A stretch of DNA of 64,000 nt from Natrinema sp. DC36. GTDB lineage: Archaea; Halobacteriota; Halobacteria; Halobacteriales; Natrialbaceae. The position numbers and the translations under genes were made by a program. The notes under the pieces are model-generated. The model was not told where the DNA came from, did no database searches, and was given only the letters and a program-made list of their open reading frames with translations. The DNA lies in assembly GCF_020405225.1 (NCBI RefSeq), contig NZ_CP084473.1, positions 186,001-250,000 of the forward strand. The letters run 5' to 3'. Positions 1 through 9,518 of this stretch are shown piece after piece; position 1 is the stretch's first letter, and each line of letters opens with the position of its first letter.

Positions 1-1
1 C

Positions 2-682
2 GTCGCGGAGTGTCTCGCCGACTCGCTTCACCCGAAAGGCGTCCACCCATACGGATCGCTCGTCAACGACGAGAGCAAGCGCGTGTTACTGGGGGGAAAC
101 TGCTGGGCGAACAACCTCGCTCGCACTCCCCGCCTGAAGGGGGGAACCACCTCCGTCGTCGCCAGCAACGTGATGTACAACTTCGAACGAGCGACGAACC
201 TCGGCGGCGGCACCGAGGAGGAGACGCTCGCCACTATCACGGGGAACTACTACCGCGCGGGTCCGAACACTCCGCAGAACGATCCGATGATTGGCGCGAC
301 GTTCACCGACGCGGAGGGCTCGATCGAGGCGTACATCGCGTTCAACACGACCGATCCGTCGAGTATGTCCGTCATCGACGCCGGGGCACAACTCACTCGC
401 GTCTCGAGTCGTCCGCTCTGGCCTGAGAACCTCTCGGCCGGAACGAGCGGCGTGTACGACTCGGTTCTGGAAACCGTCGGCGCGCGCCCGGCCGACCGGA
501 CCGAACACGACGAGCGCGTGCTGACCGACGTTCGCGAACGGACCGGCGACTACATCGACAGTCAGTCGGAAGTGGGCGGCTACCCCGACCTCGAGGCGAC
601 CGAACGCACGCTCGACGTGCCCGACACCGGGCGCGCCGAGTGGCTCGCCGAGTTCACCGCCGCCGTCGAAGTCGCTTCGTGA
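2..682 (+). CDS. Pectate lyase, PL1 family, C-terminal part (5' end outside window)
   Basis: The frame is open from the first bases of the window to TGA at 680-682, so the N-terminus is missing. The retained ~226 residues contain the PL1-type segment HPKGVHPYGSLVN and then repeated beta-helix-like turns (NVMYNFERAT). The C-terminal tail (VGARPADRTEHDERVLTDV, then YIDSQSEVGGYP) closely matches the tail of the complete lyase at 7236-9374, so the two are paralogues. PL1 enzymes cleave polygalacturonate by beta-elimination and are normally exported; the signal would lie upstream of the window. It converges on the pectin methylesterase with almost no spacer. Family assignment is firm; substrate specificity is inferred. 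Confidence 0.85.
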   Translation, partial: VAECLADSLHPKGVHPYGSLVNDESKRVLLGGNCWANNLARTPRLKGGTTSVVASNVMYNFERATNLGGGTEEETLATITGNYYRAGPNTPQNDPMIGATFTDAEGSIEAYIAFNTTDPSSMSVIDAGAQLTRVSSRPLWPENLSAGTSGVYDSVLETVGARPADRTEHDERVLTDVRERTGDYIDSQSEVGGYPDLEATERTLDVPDTGRAEWLAEFTAAVEVAS

Positions 683-683
683 C

Positions 684-1679
684 TCAGGACGCGTCCTCGA
701 GTCGCGTCGTCGGATCCCACCCGTCGAACACCGTCTCCAGTGAGGTGTGCTCGGCGGCCTCGGCGTCCGTGAGTCGGTCGGCCCACTCGACGCGCTCCTC
801 GGGGACGTAGCCGGGGCCGCTATTCTCGTATTCGGCGTACGTGGCCGTCTCCTCGTTGTCCGGGTCGCGCCAGTTGTGCCATCCCGCCGGTTTGATGTGG
901 TCGTCGAGAGAGCAGTTCACGAAGACGGTCTTCGCGTACGGTCGCCACGGACGGCCTAGATAGAAGGCGTTCGACGGTGCGTCACCGGTTACCTTGCAGT
1001 CCGTGAACACGTAGCCGTAGTCGGATTCCTCGGGCGTCGAGGCGGCCGTGACGTATCCCTTGTCGCCCACGCAGAATATCTCGCAGTCCTCGAAGACGGC
1101 CGTCGCCCAGCCGAAGACGAAGTCGACGCGCCCCTCGATGTAGCACTCGCGGTAGTACTGCCGGGTATCCTCGCCGTACGTGTAGAGGGTGTCCTGCCAG
1201 CCGACGAAGCGACAGTTCTCGAAGACCGCCCGGTCGGCGTCTACCCGGACCGCGACCGCCTGTGCGACGTGGTCGGCGTCGTTCTCGAAGGTGACGTTCC
1301 GCGCAGTGAACCCGTCGCCGTTGACGAAGAAACTCGACGATCCCGTCGTCCCGATCTCATCGCCGTTCACGTCGGTTACGTCGGCGTGATCGTCGTAGGT
1401 GAGCACCGTTTCCTCGGCACCGGCCCCGACGAACGTGACGTTCGTCTTCTCCGCCGGTAGAACGAGTTTCTCCTCGTACCGTCCCGCTTCGATTCGGACG
1501 ACGGTCTCCGACGGGTCCCGGTCGGTAACCGCGTCGATGGCGGCCTGTACTGTCTTGTAGTCGCCGCTCCCGTCGTCCGCGACCACGATGTCGTACTCCG
1601 TCGCTGCTCGCCGCTCCGATTCGTCGTTCGTTTCTGGGTTCCGTGTCATGTTCTCCGCGCCGCTGGACGGCGTTGTCAC
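684..1679 (-). CDS. Pectinesterase (pectin methylesterase), CE8
   Basis: It removes methyl esters from homogalacturonan so that lyases and polygalacturonase can act. All CE8 landmarks are present: Gln-Ala-Val at about 140-142, GWQDTLY with Asp163, GRVDFVFG with Asp186, and LGRPW with Arg243 and Trp245. At 331 aa it spans the catalytic beta-helix. There is no obvious export signal at the N-terminus, which is unusual for an enzyme acting on a polymer and may mean it works on imported oligomers or that the true start differs. The GTG at 1679 is favoured because a TTTTTAT box lies about 25 nt upstream, fitting a leaderless transcript; an ATG at 1649 is the alternative. Confidence 0.92.
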   Translation of the reverse strand: MTTPSSGAENMTRNPETNDESERRAATEYDIVVADDGSGDYKTVQAAIDAVTDRDPSETVVRIEAGRYEEKLVLPAEKTNVTFVGAGAEETVLTYDDHADVTDVNGDEIGTTGSSSFFVNGDGFTARNVTFENDADHVAQAVAVRVDADRAVFENCRFVGWQDTLYTYGEDTRQYYRECYIEGRVDFVFGWATAVFEDCEIFCVGDKGYVTAASTPEESDYGYVFTDCKVTGDAPSNAFYLGRPWRPYAKTVFVNCSLDDHIKPAGWHNWRDPDNEETATYAEYENSGPGYVPEERVEWADRLTDAEAAEHTSLETVFDGWDPTTRLEDAS

Positions 1680-1730
1680 GTCCCAGATCGGGCACCGATA
1701 AAAAGGAATCGACGGAATGATCCGTCGTCG

Positions 1731-4253
1731 TCAGTCGCGGCGGTACAGCAGGAAGCCGGCGGCGAGCAGTGCCGTCAGCGCGACGGAAATGCCGAAGCCG
1801 GGCGTGCCATCGGAATTCTCTCCATCGTTGCTGGAGTCGTTCCCATCGTCATCGCCGCTGGTATCCCCGCCGTCCGAGCTCTCGACGGTGTAGTCGAAGC
1901 TAGCGGACAGGTGGTCGCTGTCCTCCGCCGGGTACGGATCGTCGGAGATCGGGAAGTCGTACTGTTCGTTGTCGTTGCTGTCGGTGTGGACCAACACGTA
2001 CAGCGTGGTGTCCTCAGTCACGGCTTCGCCGAGGTCGACCGACAGATCGGTGTGGGTTCCGGTCTCCAAGTAAGCGGATGAACCGACCGTTGCGCCGGTC
2101 GGCGATCCCCTATGAACGGAGACGAACCCGCCGTCGCTTAGCTCGAGCGAGTCGATGGTGATGCTCTCGCCGTTACCGGACTGACCGGAGACGCTGATGG
2201 TTCCGGACGGCGGCTCGACGATCTGGCCGTCCGCCTCCGCGACCGTCACCGGCGTCTCGTAGTCGCTGGGCAGGTCAGCCACGATGCGTGCCTCCGCGTG
2301 GAGTTCCGTTCCCTGCGGGATGTCGCTCGTGTCGAAGGTCGCGGAGATCGTCCCCCACGGGTCCGTGTTCGGGCCGTCACAGCAGATCTGTTCTCCGAGC
2401 CCGTCGAGCGTCATCTCGCCGGTGGACTCGTCGAAGTCCTCGCCCTCCGCGACGAGCCTGATGTCCATCGCGGTACCGCGAGCCATCGTGGAGTTGAACG
2501 TTACTTCCGCTTCATCGGATTGGGTCAACTCGAGGTCGTCGGTCGCGAGGACTGTCTTGCCCTCGACGATTTCGAAGGTGATGGTCTCCTCGATAGTCCC
2601 CTGCGCTTCGGTTTCGATGGAGAGGGTCGCCTCGAACTCGTCGCCGATTTCGGGTTCGACCTTCTCACCGTCCTGGAAGAAGACCATATCGTTCAGCTTG
2701 AACGAGAAGAACAGCCCCGTCTGTTCGGTCCCGTTGTAGAGACGCGCATCGGAGGAATCGTTGTCCGGTGCGAGGAACACGCCGGAGCTGTTCTGTTCGA
2801 GGTCCAGCGTCTTCGGCTCACCGTTCGCGTTCGTCTGCGTCACATCGAGCGAGAGCGGTGAGTTGGTGAACTGCTCGACGGGGTCGGCGCCCGGTGACTT
2901 CTCGATCGCCGGGAAGACTTCGGTCCCCGTCTCGTAGTGGAGGAACATCTCGTCGAAGTACGGCTGCTCGACGTTGACGTTCTTTGCGATCGTGGAGTCG
3001 CCGGAGAGGTGGCCGTCACCGACCTGATTGGCGATGGCGCTGGCCTCCTTGTGGTCCGGGTTCGTGTACGCGATCGTCAGGGGTTTGGAGTCCCTGATGA
3101 CCGTGTCCTCGATGGTGTAATTCGGGTCGATGACGTCGTCGACCGTCATCGTCGTGGAACCGAGGAGGTGTTCGAAGTCGCCGCTTCCGCGGCCGCCTTC
3201 ACCGTACACGTACACCTCGAGTTCTTGGTTCTCCATGCCGGCGAGGTTGAACGTCGCGGACACCGTACCGCGCGGCACGGTGCCTGGGTTCGAGACGTCG
3301 CCAATTTTCATGTTACCCGTGACCGTGGTCTCGGCCGTCTGATTCTCGCCGTCTTCGGGAACGACGACCATCTCGACGTCCGTGTTGGCGCTGAGCGAGG
3401 ACTCGCCTGCGACCTCGGCCTGGCCGGTGTTCGGCGCGCTGGCGTCATCCGCGAAGACCGCGTCGCCCTCGACCATGTCGAACGTGACGTCCTGGCTCTG
3501 GCCGTGGATGTCGATCTTCGCGTTGTACGATTCACCGGTCTCGAAGCTGGCTTCCTCGCCGTTTTCGTCCAGCGTCGCGCGGTTCGGATCGATCCAGACG
3601 TAGAGGCTCGTGTCCGGACCGCCGTCTTTCATGTAATCTGTCTGGACCTCTTCCGTATCGGCGAGGACCATAACCGGCGGAATCTCCGGTCCGGTGGGCG
3701 CGGCGACTTCGGCCGGCTCGAAGTTCTCTTGGTTCTCGGCGATGTCGAGCGTCTTATCGCCGCCGTCCTGGCTGATCTCGAGGTCCCAGTTCTCGTTCTC
3801 GAGGAATTCCTGCGTCACGACGCCGTCCTCGGCGGGGTCGTCGGAGGCGGGCTCGAGTTCCTCGAGCGTGTCCGCGCTGACCTCGATGTTGAGCGCGACC
3901 ATGTCCCACTTGCCATTGGGGTTCTTCGCCGTCGAGTTGTCGACCGCGATGTGGTCGTCCCCTTTGGCGTTACCGAACATGTGGATGCCGTTCGAGTCGT
4001 TCCCCTCGTACTCGTTTGGCGGAACCGGGTACGGGCCGTTACCGTCGCCGTCATCGCGGAACCAAGAGACCGTCATTACCTTGAGACTGTCTTCCTGGAC
4101 GTCCGCCGACGACTGAATTGCCGACGACATGTTCGCCGTAGTCGTCGCGTCCGTACTTCCCGCCGCCCCTCCTACGGAGGCGGCCGCGAAAACCGATACG
4201 ATCATCAGCGTCGCGAGAATCGCTGCTCTCAGCTTCGTATGTAGTTCTGTCAT
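1731..4253 (-). CDS. Secreted, PGF-CTERM-anchored surface protein with DUF7282 domain
   Basis: An 840-aa acidic cell-surface protein. The N-terminus is a Sec signal peptide (hydrophobic stretch about 10-30 ending in alanines). The C-terminus has an Asp/Ser/Gly-rich spacer followed by TPGFGIS, a hydrophobic helix and RRD, which is the PGF-CTERM tripartite signal processed by archaeosortase A and replaced by a lipid anchor. The region at about 660-780 (GGFVSVHRG ... DSNDNEQYDFP) matches the haloarchaeal DUF7282 fold; earlier repeats look related but more divergent. Its position inside the pectin locus suggests substrate capture or display, but no catalytic motif is visible. Function is inferred from location only. 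Confidence 0.8.
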   Translation of the reverse strand: MTELHTKLRAAILATLMIVSVFAAASVGGAAGSTDATTTANMSSAIQSSADVQEDSLKVMTVSWFRDDGDGNGPYPVPPNEYEGNDSNGIHMFGNAKGDDHIAVDNSTAKNPNGKWDMVALNIEVSADTLEELEPASDDPAEDGVVTQEFLENENWDLEISQDGGDKTLDIAENQENFEPAEVAAPTGPEIPPVMVLADTEEVQTDYMKDGGPDTSLYVWIDPNRATLDENGEEASFETGESYNAKIDIHGQSQDVTFDMVEGDAVFADDASAPNTGQAEVAGESSLSANTDVEMVVVPEDGENQTAETTVTGNMKIGDVSNPGTVPRGTVSATFNLAGMENQELEVYVYGEGGRGSGDFEHLLGSTTMTVDDVIDPNYTIEDTVIRDSKPLTIAYTNPDHKEASAIANQVGDGHLSGDSTIAKNVNVEQPYFDEMFLHYETGTEVFPAIEKSPGADPVEQFTNSPLSLDVTQTNANGEPKTLDLEQNSSGVFLAPDNDSSDARLYNGTEQTGLFFSFKLNDMVFFQDGEKVEPEIGDEFEATLSIETEAQGTIEETITFEIVEGKTVLATDDLELTQSDEAEVTFNSTMARGTAMDIRLVAEGEDFDESTGEMTLDGLGEQICCDGPNTDPWGTISATFDTSDIPQGTELHAEARIVADLPSDYETPVTVAEADGQIVEPPSGTISVSGQSGNGESITIDSLELSDGGFVSVHRGSPTGATVGSSAYLETGTHTDLSVDLGEAVTEDTTLYVLVHTDSNDNEQYDFPISDDPYPAEDSDHLSASFDYTVESSDGGDTSGDDDGNDSSNDGENSDGTPGFGISVALTALLAAGFLLYRRD

Positions 4254-4417
4254 GGATGTCCTGTGGGTCCATCCCTATCATATGAGCAGTTGTGTATATA
4301 GATTGTGTTACGTTCTATCATCCACCAATCGATATGAGTGACTGTAATTACCGCGTTTACGAAAAGCGTAGAATAACCGATGATCGGTGCGATACATACT
4401 ATTTCCGGCGACCCGCA

Positions 4418-5464
4418 CTACTCGAAGACGCCGTCGAGGAAGGGAAACTCCTCGTCGATATCGACCCGCTCCTCCCGGCGGCCGGACTCGTAGGCGGCCA
4501 TCGTCACGACCACTGCCTTGAGCCCGTCGTACACCGTCGCGGGCGGGTCGGTCCCCTCGACGATGGACTCGAGGAACGCGCTCCCCTTGCTCAGCCGGCG
4601 GCTGTAGCCGAAGTACGGGTCGCGTTCGGTCCCTTCGTCGTCGATGGTATAGCCCGTCCGGTCGTCCCACTCGCGGCCCTCGAGGTAGACTGCGCCCTCC
4701 TCATCCCAGATGTGGACGTGTTCGCGCGTCCGAGCGACGACGCCCGTATCGGAGACGTTCGCCATCGCACCGTTCTCGAACTCGATGTTGATAGTCGATT
4801 GCTTGTCGAATATCTGCTCGTCGTCGTGGAATTCGACGTTCGCGTTGACCTCGGTCGGCTTCAAGCCCGTCGTCCAGAGGATGGCGTCGATGACGTGGGT
4901 GCCCACGTTCAGCAGGTGGCCGCCGCCGCTGAGTTCCGGGTCCATCCGCCAGTCGTTCATATTCTCGTAGTATGACTGCCAGTCGTGAGTGATCTCCCCG
5001 GTAATGAAACGGGGATCCCGATCGCCGAGCGCCCAGCGCTCGCGGGCCATGTGGTAGGCGGGATTGAAGTGTCGCTGATAGCCGACCATCACGACGTCGT
5101 CGCTCTCCTCGGCACGCCGAGTCACCTCGTAGGCGTCCTCGACGTTCGTGGCGAGGGGCTTCTCGCAGAGCACGTGGAGGTCCGCGTCGAGGGCCGCAAG
5201 CGTCTGGTCGTAGTGGAGCCCGTTCGGCGTCGCAATGCCGACCGCATCGAGCCCTCCCTCTTCGATCATCCGTTCGTACTCCGTGTACTGGCCCGTCTCC
5301 GGAACGTCGAACTCCTCGCCGACGTCCGCCAAGGCCGCCTCGTTCACGTCCGCGAGCGCGACGAGTTCCGAGCCGTCCAGTTCGACGAACTGCTCCGCGA
5401 GCCGTCGTCCGAGGCTCCCGATACCCACCACACCGACAGTGATCGCGTCTGAGTCTCCGGTCAT
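4418..5464 (-). CDS. Gfo/Idh/MocA family NAD(P)-dependent oxidoreductase
   Basis: A 348-aa cytoplasmic dehydrogenase. The N-terminal Rossmann fold has the dinucleotide motif GVVGIGSLG (about 11-19). The family EKP motif follows (CEKPLATN near 104), and the C-terminal substrate domain has GGGHLLNVGTHVIDAILW, in which the GxxxxxxGxHxxD pattern supplies the conserved Asp/His pair. Members oxidise or epimerise sugars, sugar acids and inositols. Between a surface protein and polygalacturonase it probably handles a pectin-derived sugar or uronate, but the substrate cannot be read from sequence. The ATG at 5464 has an AT-rich box (CAACTATTTCC) roughly 26-35 nt upstream. Confidence 0.85.
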   Translation of the reverse strand: MTGDSDAITVGVVGIGSLGRRLAEQFVELDGSELVALADVNEAALADVGEEFDVPETGQYTEYERMIEEGGLDAVGIATPNGLHYDQTLAALDADLHVLCEKPLATNVEDAYEVTRRAEESDDVVMVGYQRHFNPAYHMARERWALGDRDPRFITGEITHDWQSYYENMNDWRMDPELSGGGHLLNVGTHVIDAILWTTGLKPTEVNANVEFHDDEQIFDKQSTINIEFENGAMANVSDTGVVARTREHVHIWDEEGAVYLEGREWDDRTGYTIDDEGTERDPYFGYSRRLSKGSAFLESIVEGTDPPATVYDGLKAVVVTMAAYESGRREERVDIDEEFPFLDGVFE

Positions 5465-5549
5465 TACCTGATACTCCGACAGTCAAAACGGAAATAGTTG
5501 TATGCTCACGGTCGGTACCTCGCCCTCGGCCGCTCGTTATCGATACCGC

Positions 5550-7085
5550 TCAGTTCTCGTCCTCGACGATGACGCCGTCCTCGGCGTCGATACCGGCCGC
5601 CAACGAGCCGTGATTGCCGGCGAGCGAGACGACGCCCTCGCCGCCAGCTTCGAGGAACGTTTCGGGGGACTTCGCCCCGTCGCAGCCGCTCACGACCGTC
5701 CGATCCACGTCCTGCAAGACGACGGCTGGGCCGGAGTCGGCCGTCACCTCGAGATCGTCGAAGGTCACGGATTCGGTTTCCTCGAACGTCAGCGCCGGGC
5801 CCTCGGGGGTCCGAATCTCCACGTTCGTAAACGAGATATCGTCGATGGACTTGCAGAACAGCCCGTGGCGCTGTTCGTAGTTGCTCGCCATCGCGGGGCT
5901 CAGATCGGAGGCGCCGAGATCCCGCGTTGCGTCGATTTCGACGTTGTCGAAACTGATGCCTTCGAAGTGCTGTTCGGGCAGGCCGGCCAAGAAGGCGGCG
6001 CTCTCCACGTCGCGGGCCGTGATGTCGTGGAAGTTTACGTTCCGGACCATCGGCGTCCCCTCGTCGACGGGGATCTCGTCGCTGTCGATGTCCATGAAGT
6101 AGTAGCCGTTGATGACGAACGGACACGCGACGTGGCGCATGACGATGGTGTCGAAGCGGAGGTCCTCGACGACGGCTCCCCGGTCGCGTTGGGTTTTGAT
6201 GCGGATCCCGCGGTCGGTGTTGGTGAACGTACAGTTCGACACCGTCACGTCGCGCACGTCACCGGACATCTCGCTCCCGATGACGACGCCGCCGTGGCCG
6301 GCCTCGACGGTGCAGTTCGTTACGGTGATCTGGGCGGCGGGGATACCGACCTCGCGACCCTCCTCGTTTTTCCCGGACTTGATACAGATGGCGTCGTCGC
6401 CCGCGTTGATGTACGAGTCACTGATGCGGACGTGCTGTGAGGAGTCGATGTCGATGCCGTCGCCGTTCGGCGCATCTGCTGGGTTCGCCACGTTCACGTC
6501 GTGGAGCGTGACGTTGTCCGAGTAGACGACGTGGGTGTTCCAGAACGGCGAGCGCTTCAGCGTCACGCCAGAGACGGAGACGTTCTCGCTGTCGTACACC
6601 TGAAACAGCGGGGGGCGGAGCGTGAAACTGCTCACGTCGTCTTCCTTCTCGTTTCGTTCGCTGAACTCGGCCAGTCGCTCTCGGAGTCCGTCGGGTATCT
6701 CCGACTCGTCGGCCTCGTAGAACTGCCACCAGTAGTCGCCCTGGCCGTCGATGGTTCCGCGACCCGTAATTTCCACGTTCTCGGCCTCGTACACCCGAAG
6801 ACACGGGTGGAAGCCGACCTGATCCCACCCTTCCCAGCGGCTCTTCGCGCTCGGGAACGCCTCGTAGTCGCGGACGAACAGCAGCGTCGCCCCGGCGTCC
6901 AGCTGGAGCGTCGTGTCGTCGCCGACGACTAGCGGCGCGCTCAAATACTCTCCGGGAGGGAGACGGACCGTTCCGCCGTTCTCGGCCGCCTCGTCGAGCG
7001 CCGACTGGAGTACCTCCGTGTCCCGTCGCTCTCCGTCGCCCGTCGCACCGCGTTGCCGTACATTGATACTGGCCGTAGATACCAT
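5550..7085 (-). CDS. Polygalacturonase-type glycoside hydrolase, GH28
   Basis: It hydrolyses alpha-1,4-galacturonosyl links in de-esterified pectin or rhamnogalacturonan. The GH28 signature residues appear in order: NGDGIDID (207-214), AGDDAICIKSG (228-238, the catalytic Asp pair), EAGHGGVVIG (261-270, catalytic-site His) and RGIRIKT (292-298). The 511-aa length is typical. There is no signal peptide, so it probably acts on oligogalacturonides inside the cell or leaves by an unrecognised route. The ATG at 7085 is preceded by a CTTATTC box at 7109-7115, consistent with leaderless expression. It is divergent from the secreted pectate lyase at 7236. Confidence 0.92.
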   Translation of the reverse strand: MVSTASINVRQRGATGDGERRDTEVLQSALDEAAENGGTVRLPPGEYLSAPLVVGDDTTLQLDAGATLLFVRDYEAFPSAKSRWEGWDQVGFHPCLRVYEAENVEITGRGTIDGQGDYWWQFYEADESEIPDGLRERLAEFSERNEKEDDVSSFTLRPPLFQVYDSENVSVSGVTLKRSPFWNTHVVYSDNVTLHDVNVANPADAPNGDGIDIDSSQHVRISDSYINAGDDAICIKSGKNEEGREVGIPAAQITVTNCTVEAGHGGVVIGSEMSGDVRDVTVSNCTFTNTDRGIRIKTQRDRGAVVEDLRFDTIVMRHVACPFVINGYYFMDIDSDEIPVDEGTPMVRNVNFHDITARDVESAAFLAGLPEQHFEGISFDNVEIDATRDLGASDLSPAMASNYEQRHGLFCKSIDDISFTNVEIRTPEGPALTFEETESVTFDDLEVTADSGPAVVLQDVDRTVVSGCDGAKSPETFLEAGGEGVVSLAGNHGSLAAGIDAEDGVIVEDEN

Positions 7086-7235
7086 GCCCCACCGTTCCAG
7101 TAGTGTACGAATAAGCGTTGTGCTGTGCCGTCAGTCGGCCGCCGCGGTCCGGTCCGGCCGCCCATATATTGGGAGGCTATTACACACCACAACCATTAAA
7201 GTAGGGCAGAAGCAACGTGCTGCTGAATATAAATC

Positions 7236-9374
7236 ATGGAGAATAATAGACGAACCTTCATCCGGACGATCGGCGTCGGCTCACTCGCCGGCCTCGCTGG
7301 CTGTTCCAGCCTAACTGGAGACGAGACGACGGACGAAAATCCAGGCGGGAACGGCGGGGACGGCCCCAAAATCATCACCATCGACGGAGCGGGAACCGAT
7401 ATCTGGAACACCGCCGACGCGGGACACTGGTTCTACACGCAGGTGAGCGGCGACTTCGACGTGCGCGTTCACTGTACTTCGATCGAGAACACGAACCCCC
7501 ACGCGAAAGGGGGCATCATGGCCAGAGCGAGCACGGAGCCTCGCGCGAAGAACGTCATGATCCGCCGCCGCCCGGGTTACGCGACGTCGCCGCAGTGGCG
7601 CCCCGAGAACGGCTCCTCGACGACGAGCACCACCTCCGAGGACGGGCAACCGCTCTCTCGCGTCGACGGCGGCATGTTCGACGGCAACTGGCAGCGCCTG
7701 GAGCGTAGCGGCGACACCATCCGCGCGTACGGCTCAGAGGACGGTGAGGAGTGGACGCTGGTCGCAGAGATTCCGTCGAACGTGATGTCGCTCCCCGACG
7801 AGGTCTCTCTGGGCCTCGCCGTGACGAGTCACGATCAGGCGAACGCCGCCACGGCCAAGTTCCGCGGCCTCGAGGGCCTCGACACGGCCGACATGACCAG
7901 CGAGGACCTCGGGAACCCGATCATCAAGGGCAGCGTCACCGTGAGCCAGCCGGCCGTCGTCAACCTCACCGAACCCGACACGTCGCCTACTGCGGCCTCG
8001 CTCACCGGCGAACTCGAGACCATGGGCGGTGCCGACGCCGTCGACGTCTCCTTCGAATACCGAGAGGCGATGTCCGACGAGTGGCAGTCGACGGACGTCA
8101 CGACCCTCGAGGAGACGGGCGAGTTCGGTTTCGACGTCTCCGGGTTAACGCCGCGTCGCTATTACCAGTATCGCGCGCACAGCGACAACGGTGAAGCGGA
8201 AATCAGCACGGTAAACCAACTGTTCTCCACGCCCAGCAACTCCAGCGGCAGTTCCGAGGAGGGTCCCCGGAGCGCCTCTCAGATCGACCCCGGTGACGGG
8301 TTCGCAGACGTCGCGCCGTGGCTCGACGATGACACGCCGCTCGTCGTCGTCAGCGAGCCGACTCGCGAGGAACTGGCCCGCGCGACGAATATCGCCGGTC
8401 CGCGCGTCGTCGTCTTCGAGACGAGCGGCACCATCGACCTCGGCGCGGAGGACCTGAACGTCCGGAACGATAACTGCTGGATCGCTGGCCAGACCGCTCC
8501 CTCGCCCGGCATCACGCTCATTCGCGGCGGTCTCTGGGTGTACGGCAACAACTCCGTCGTGCAGCACATCCGTGTCCGGCCCGGAGACGCCGGCCAGGAT
8601 GAGGGATGGCAGCCAGACGCTATCGAGATGGCCGACGACACCGAGGGGAACGTCATCGACCACTGTACCGGCACGTGGGGCGTCGACGAGAACATCAACG
8701 TCGGGTACGACACGAATGATTCGACGATCTCGAACTGTCTCATCGCGGAGCCGCTCAATGACGCGACTCACGAGAAGGGCGAGCACGGCTACAACTCGAT
8801 CGTCGGCAACAACGCGAAGAACGTCGCCCACGTCGGCAATGTGATGGCGCTCGGCACGGACCGGAACCCGCGCCTGAAGCAGGGGACCGAGACGGTCGTC
8901 GTCAACGACTACGTCCACTACTACGGCGACGGCATGTGGGCCGACCCCGACACGAGTCACGCCATCGTCGGCAACGTCTTCGAGGACCCGCAGTCCGACG
9001 AGGCCAACGTCTTCGGTGACGGGAGCGTCTACGCCGAAGACAACCTGCAGGCCGGTGACGGGAGCGTTGACATGATCGGCAGTAACATCACGATGCTCGA
9101 CTCCGAACCTCACTGGCCCGAGACCCTGGAGGCGCTCGACTCCAGTGCGGTAATCGAGCACAACCTCGCGAACGTCGGCGCGCGACCGGCTGACCGGACC
9201 GAGGACGACGAGCGTATCATCAGTGCCATCAGCAGCGGGGACGGCGGCGTCATCGACAGTCAGGAAGACGTCAACGGCTACCCCGAACTCGCCGAGAACA
9301 CCGAGGACCTCGGCGAACCCGAGAGCAACCTGCGCGCGTGGCTCCGCGAGGAGGCGCTCGCCGTCGAGGAGTAA
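7236..9374 (+). CDS. Tat-exported lipoprotein pectate lyase (PL1) with N-terminal accessory domains
   Basis: A 712-aa extracellular lyase. The N-terminus has a twin-arginine motif (NRRTFIRTIG) ending in a lipobox (LAGC), so the protein should be exported folded and lipid-anchored. Residues about 50-220 resemble a DUF1349/laminin-G-like jelly-roll (HWFYTQVSGDFDVRV), about 225-330 a fibronectin-III-like domain (VSGLTPRRYYQYRAHS), and about 345-690 a right-handed beta-helix of PL1 type (NCWIAGQTAPSPG, ARPADRTEDDERI). The tail repeats that of the partial gene at 2-682. An AT-rich element (CATATATT at 7162-7169, and ATTAAAG near 7195) precedes the start. It is probably the main surface depolymerase of the locus. 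Confidence 0.88.
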   Translation: MENNRRTFIRTIGVGSLAGLAGCSSLTGDETTDENPGGNGGDGPKIITIDGAGTDIWNTADAGHWFYTQVSGDFDVRVHCTSIENTNPHAKGGIMARASTEPRAKNVMIRRRPGYATSPQWRPENGSSTTSTTSEDGQPLSRVDGGMFDGNWQRLERSGDTIRAYGSEDGEEWTLVAEIPSNVMSLPDEVSLGLAVTSHDQANAATAKFRGLEGLDTADMTSEDLGNPIIKGSVTVSQPAVVNLTEPDTSPTAASLTGELETMGGADAVDVSFEYREAMSDEWQSTDVTTLEETGEFGFDVSGLTPRRYYQYRAHSDNGEAEISTVNQLFSTPSNSSGSSEEGPRSASQIDPGDGFADVAPWLDDDTPLVVVSEPTREELARATNIAGPRVVVFETSGTIDLGAEDLNVRNDNCWIAGQTAPSPGITLIRGGLWVYGNNSVVQHIRVRPGDAGQDEGWQPDAIEMADDTEGNVIDHCTGTWGVDENINVGYDTNDSTISNCLIAEPLNDATHEKGEHGYNSIVGNNAKNVAHVGNVMALGTDRNPRLKQGTETVVVNDYVHYYGDGMWADPDTSHAIVGNVFEDPQSDEANVFGDGSVYAEDNLQAGDGSVDMIGSNITMLDSEPHWPETLEALDSSAVIEHNLANVGARPADRTEDDERIISAISSGDGGVIDSQEDVNGYPELAENTEDLGEPESNLRAWLREEALAVEE

Positions 9375-9518
9375 GCAGGCTACCTGAGCGACTTTTCCGT
9401 TCCGCTTCGTCAGTCGCGTCACGTCCGTTGTCGCGGCCCGTCTATCGTTCGCGACGGGCGGTGCATATCCCGAATTCCCAAACGTACAAGGTCCTGCTCG
9501 CCGATACCACGTTACTGT

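Noticed and set aside
2298-4244. Long plus-strand frames opposite the surface protein (187 and 435 aa)
   Set aside because: They are antisense shadows of a GC-rich gene; composition is rich in Arg and Val and matches no family.
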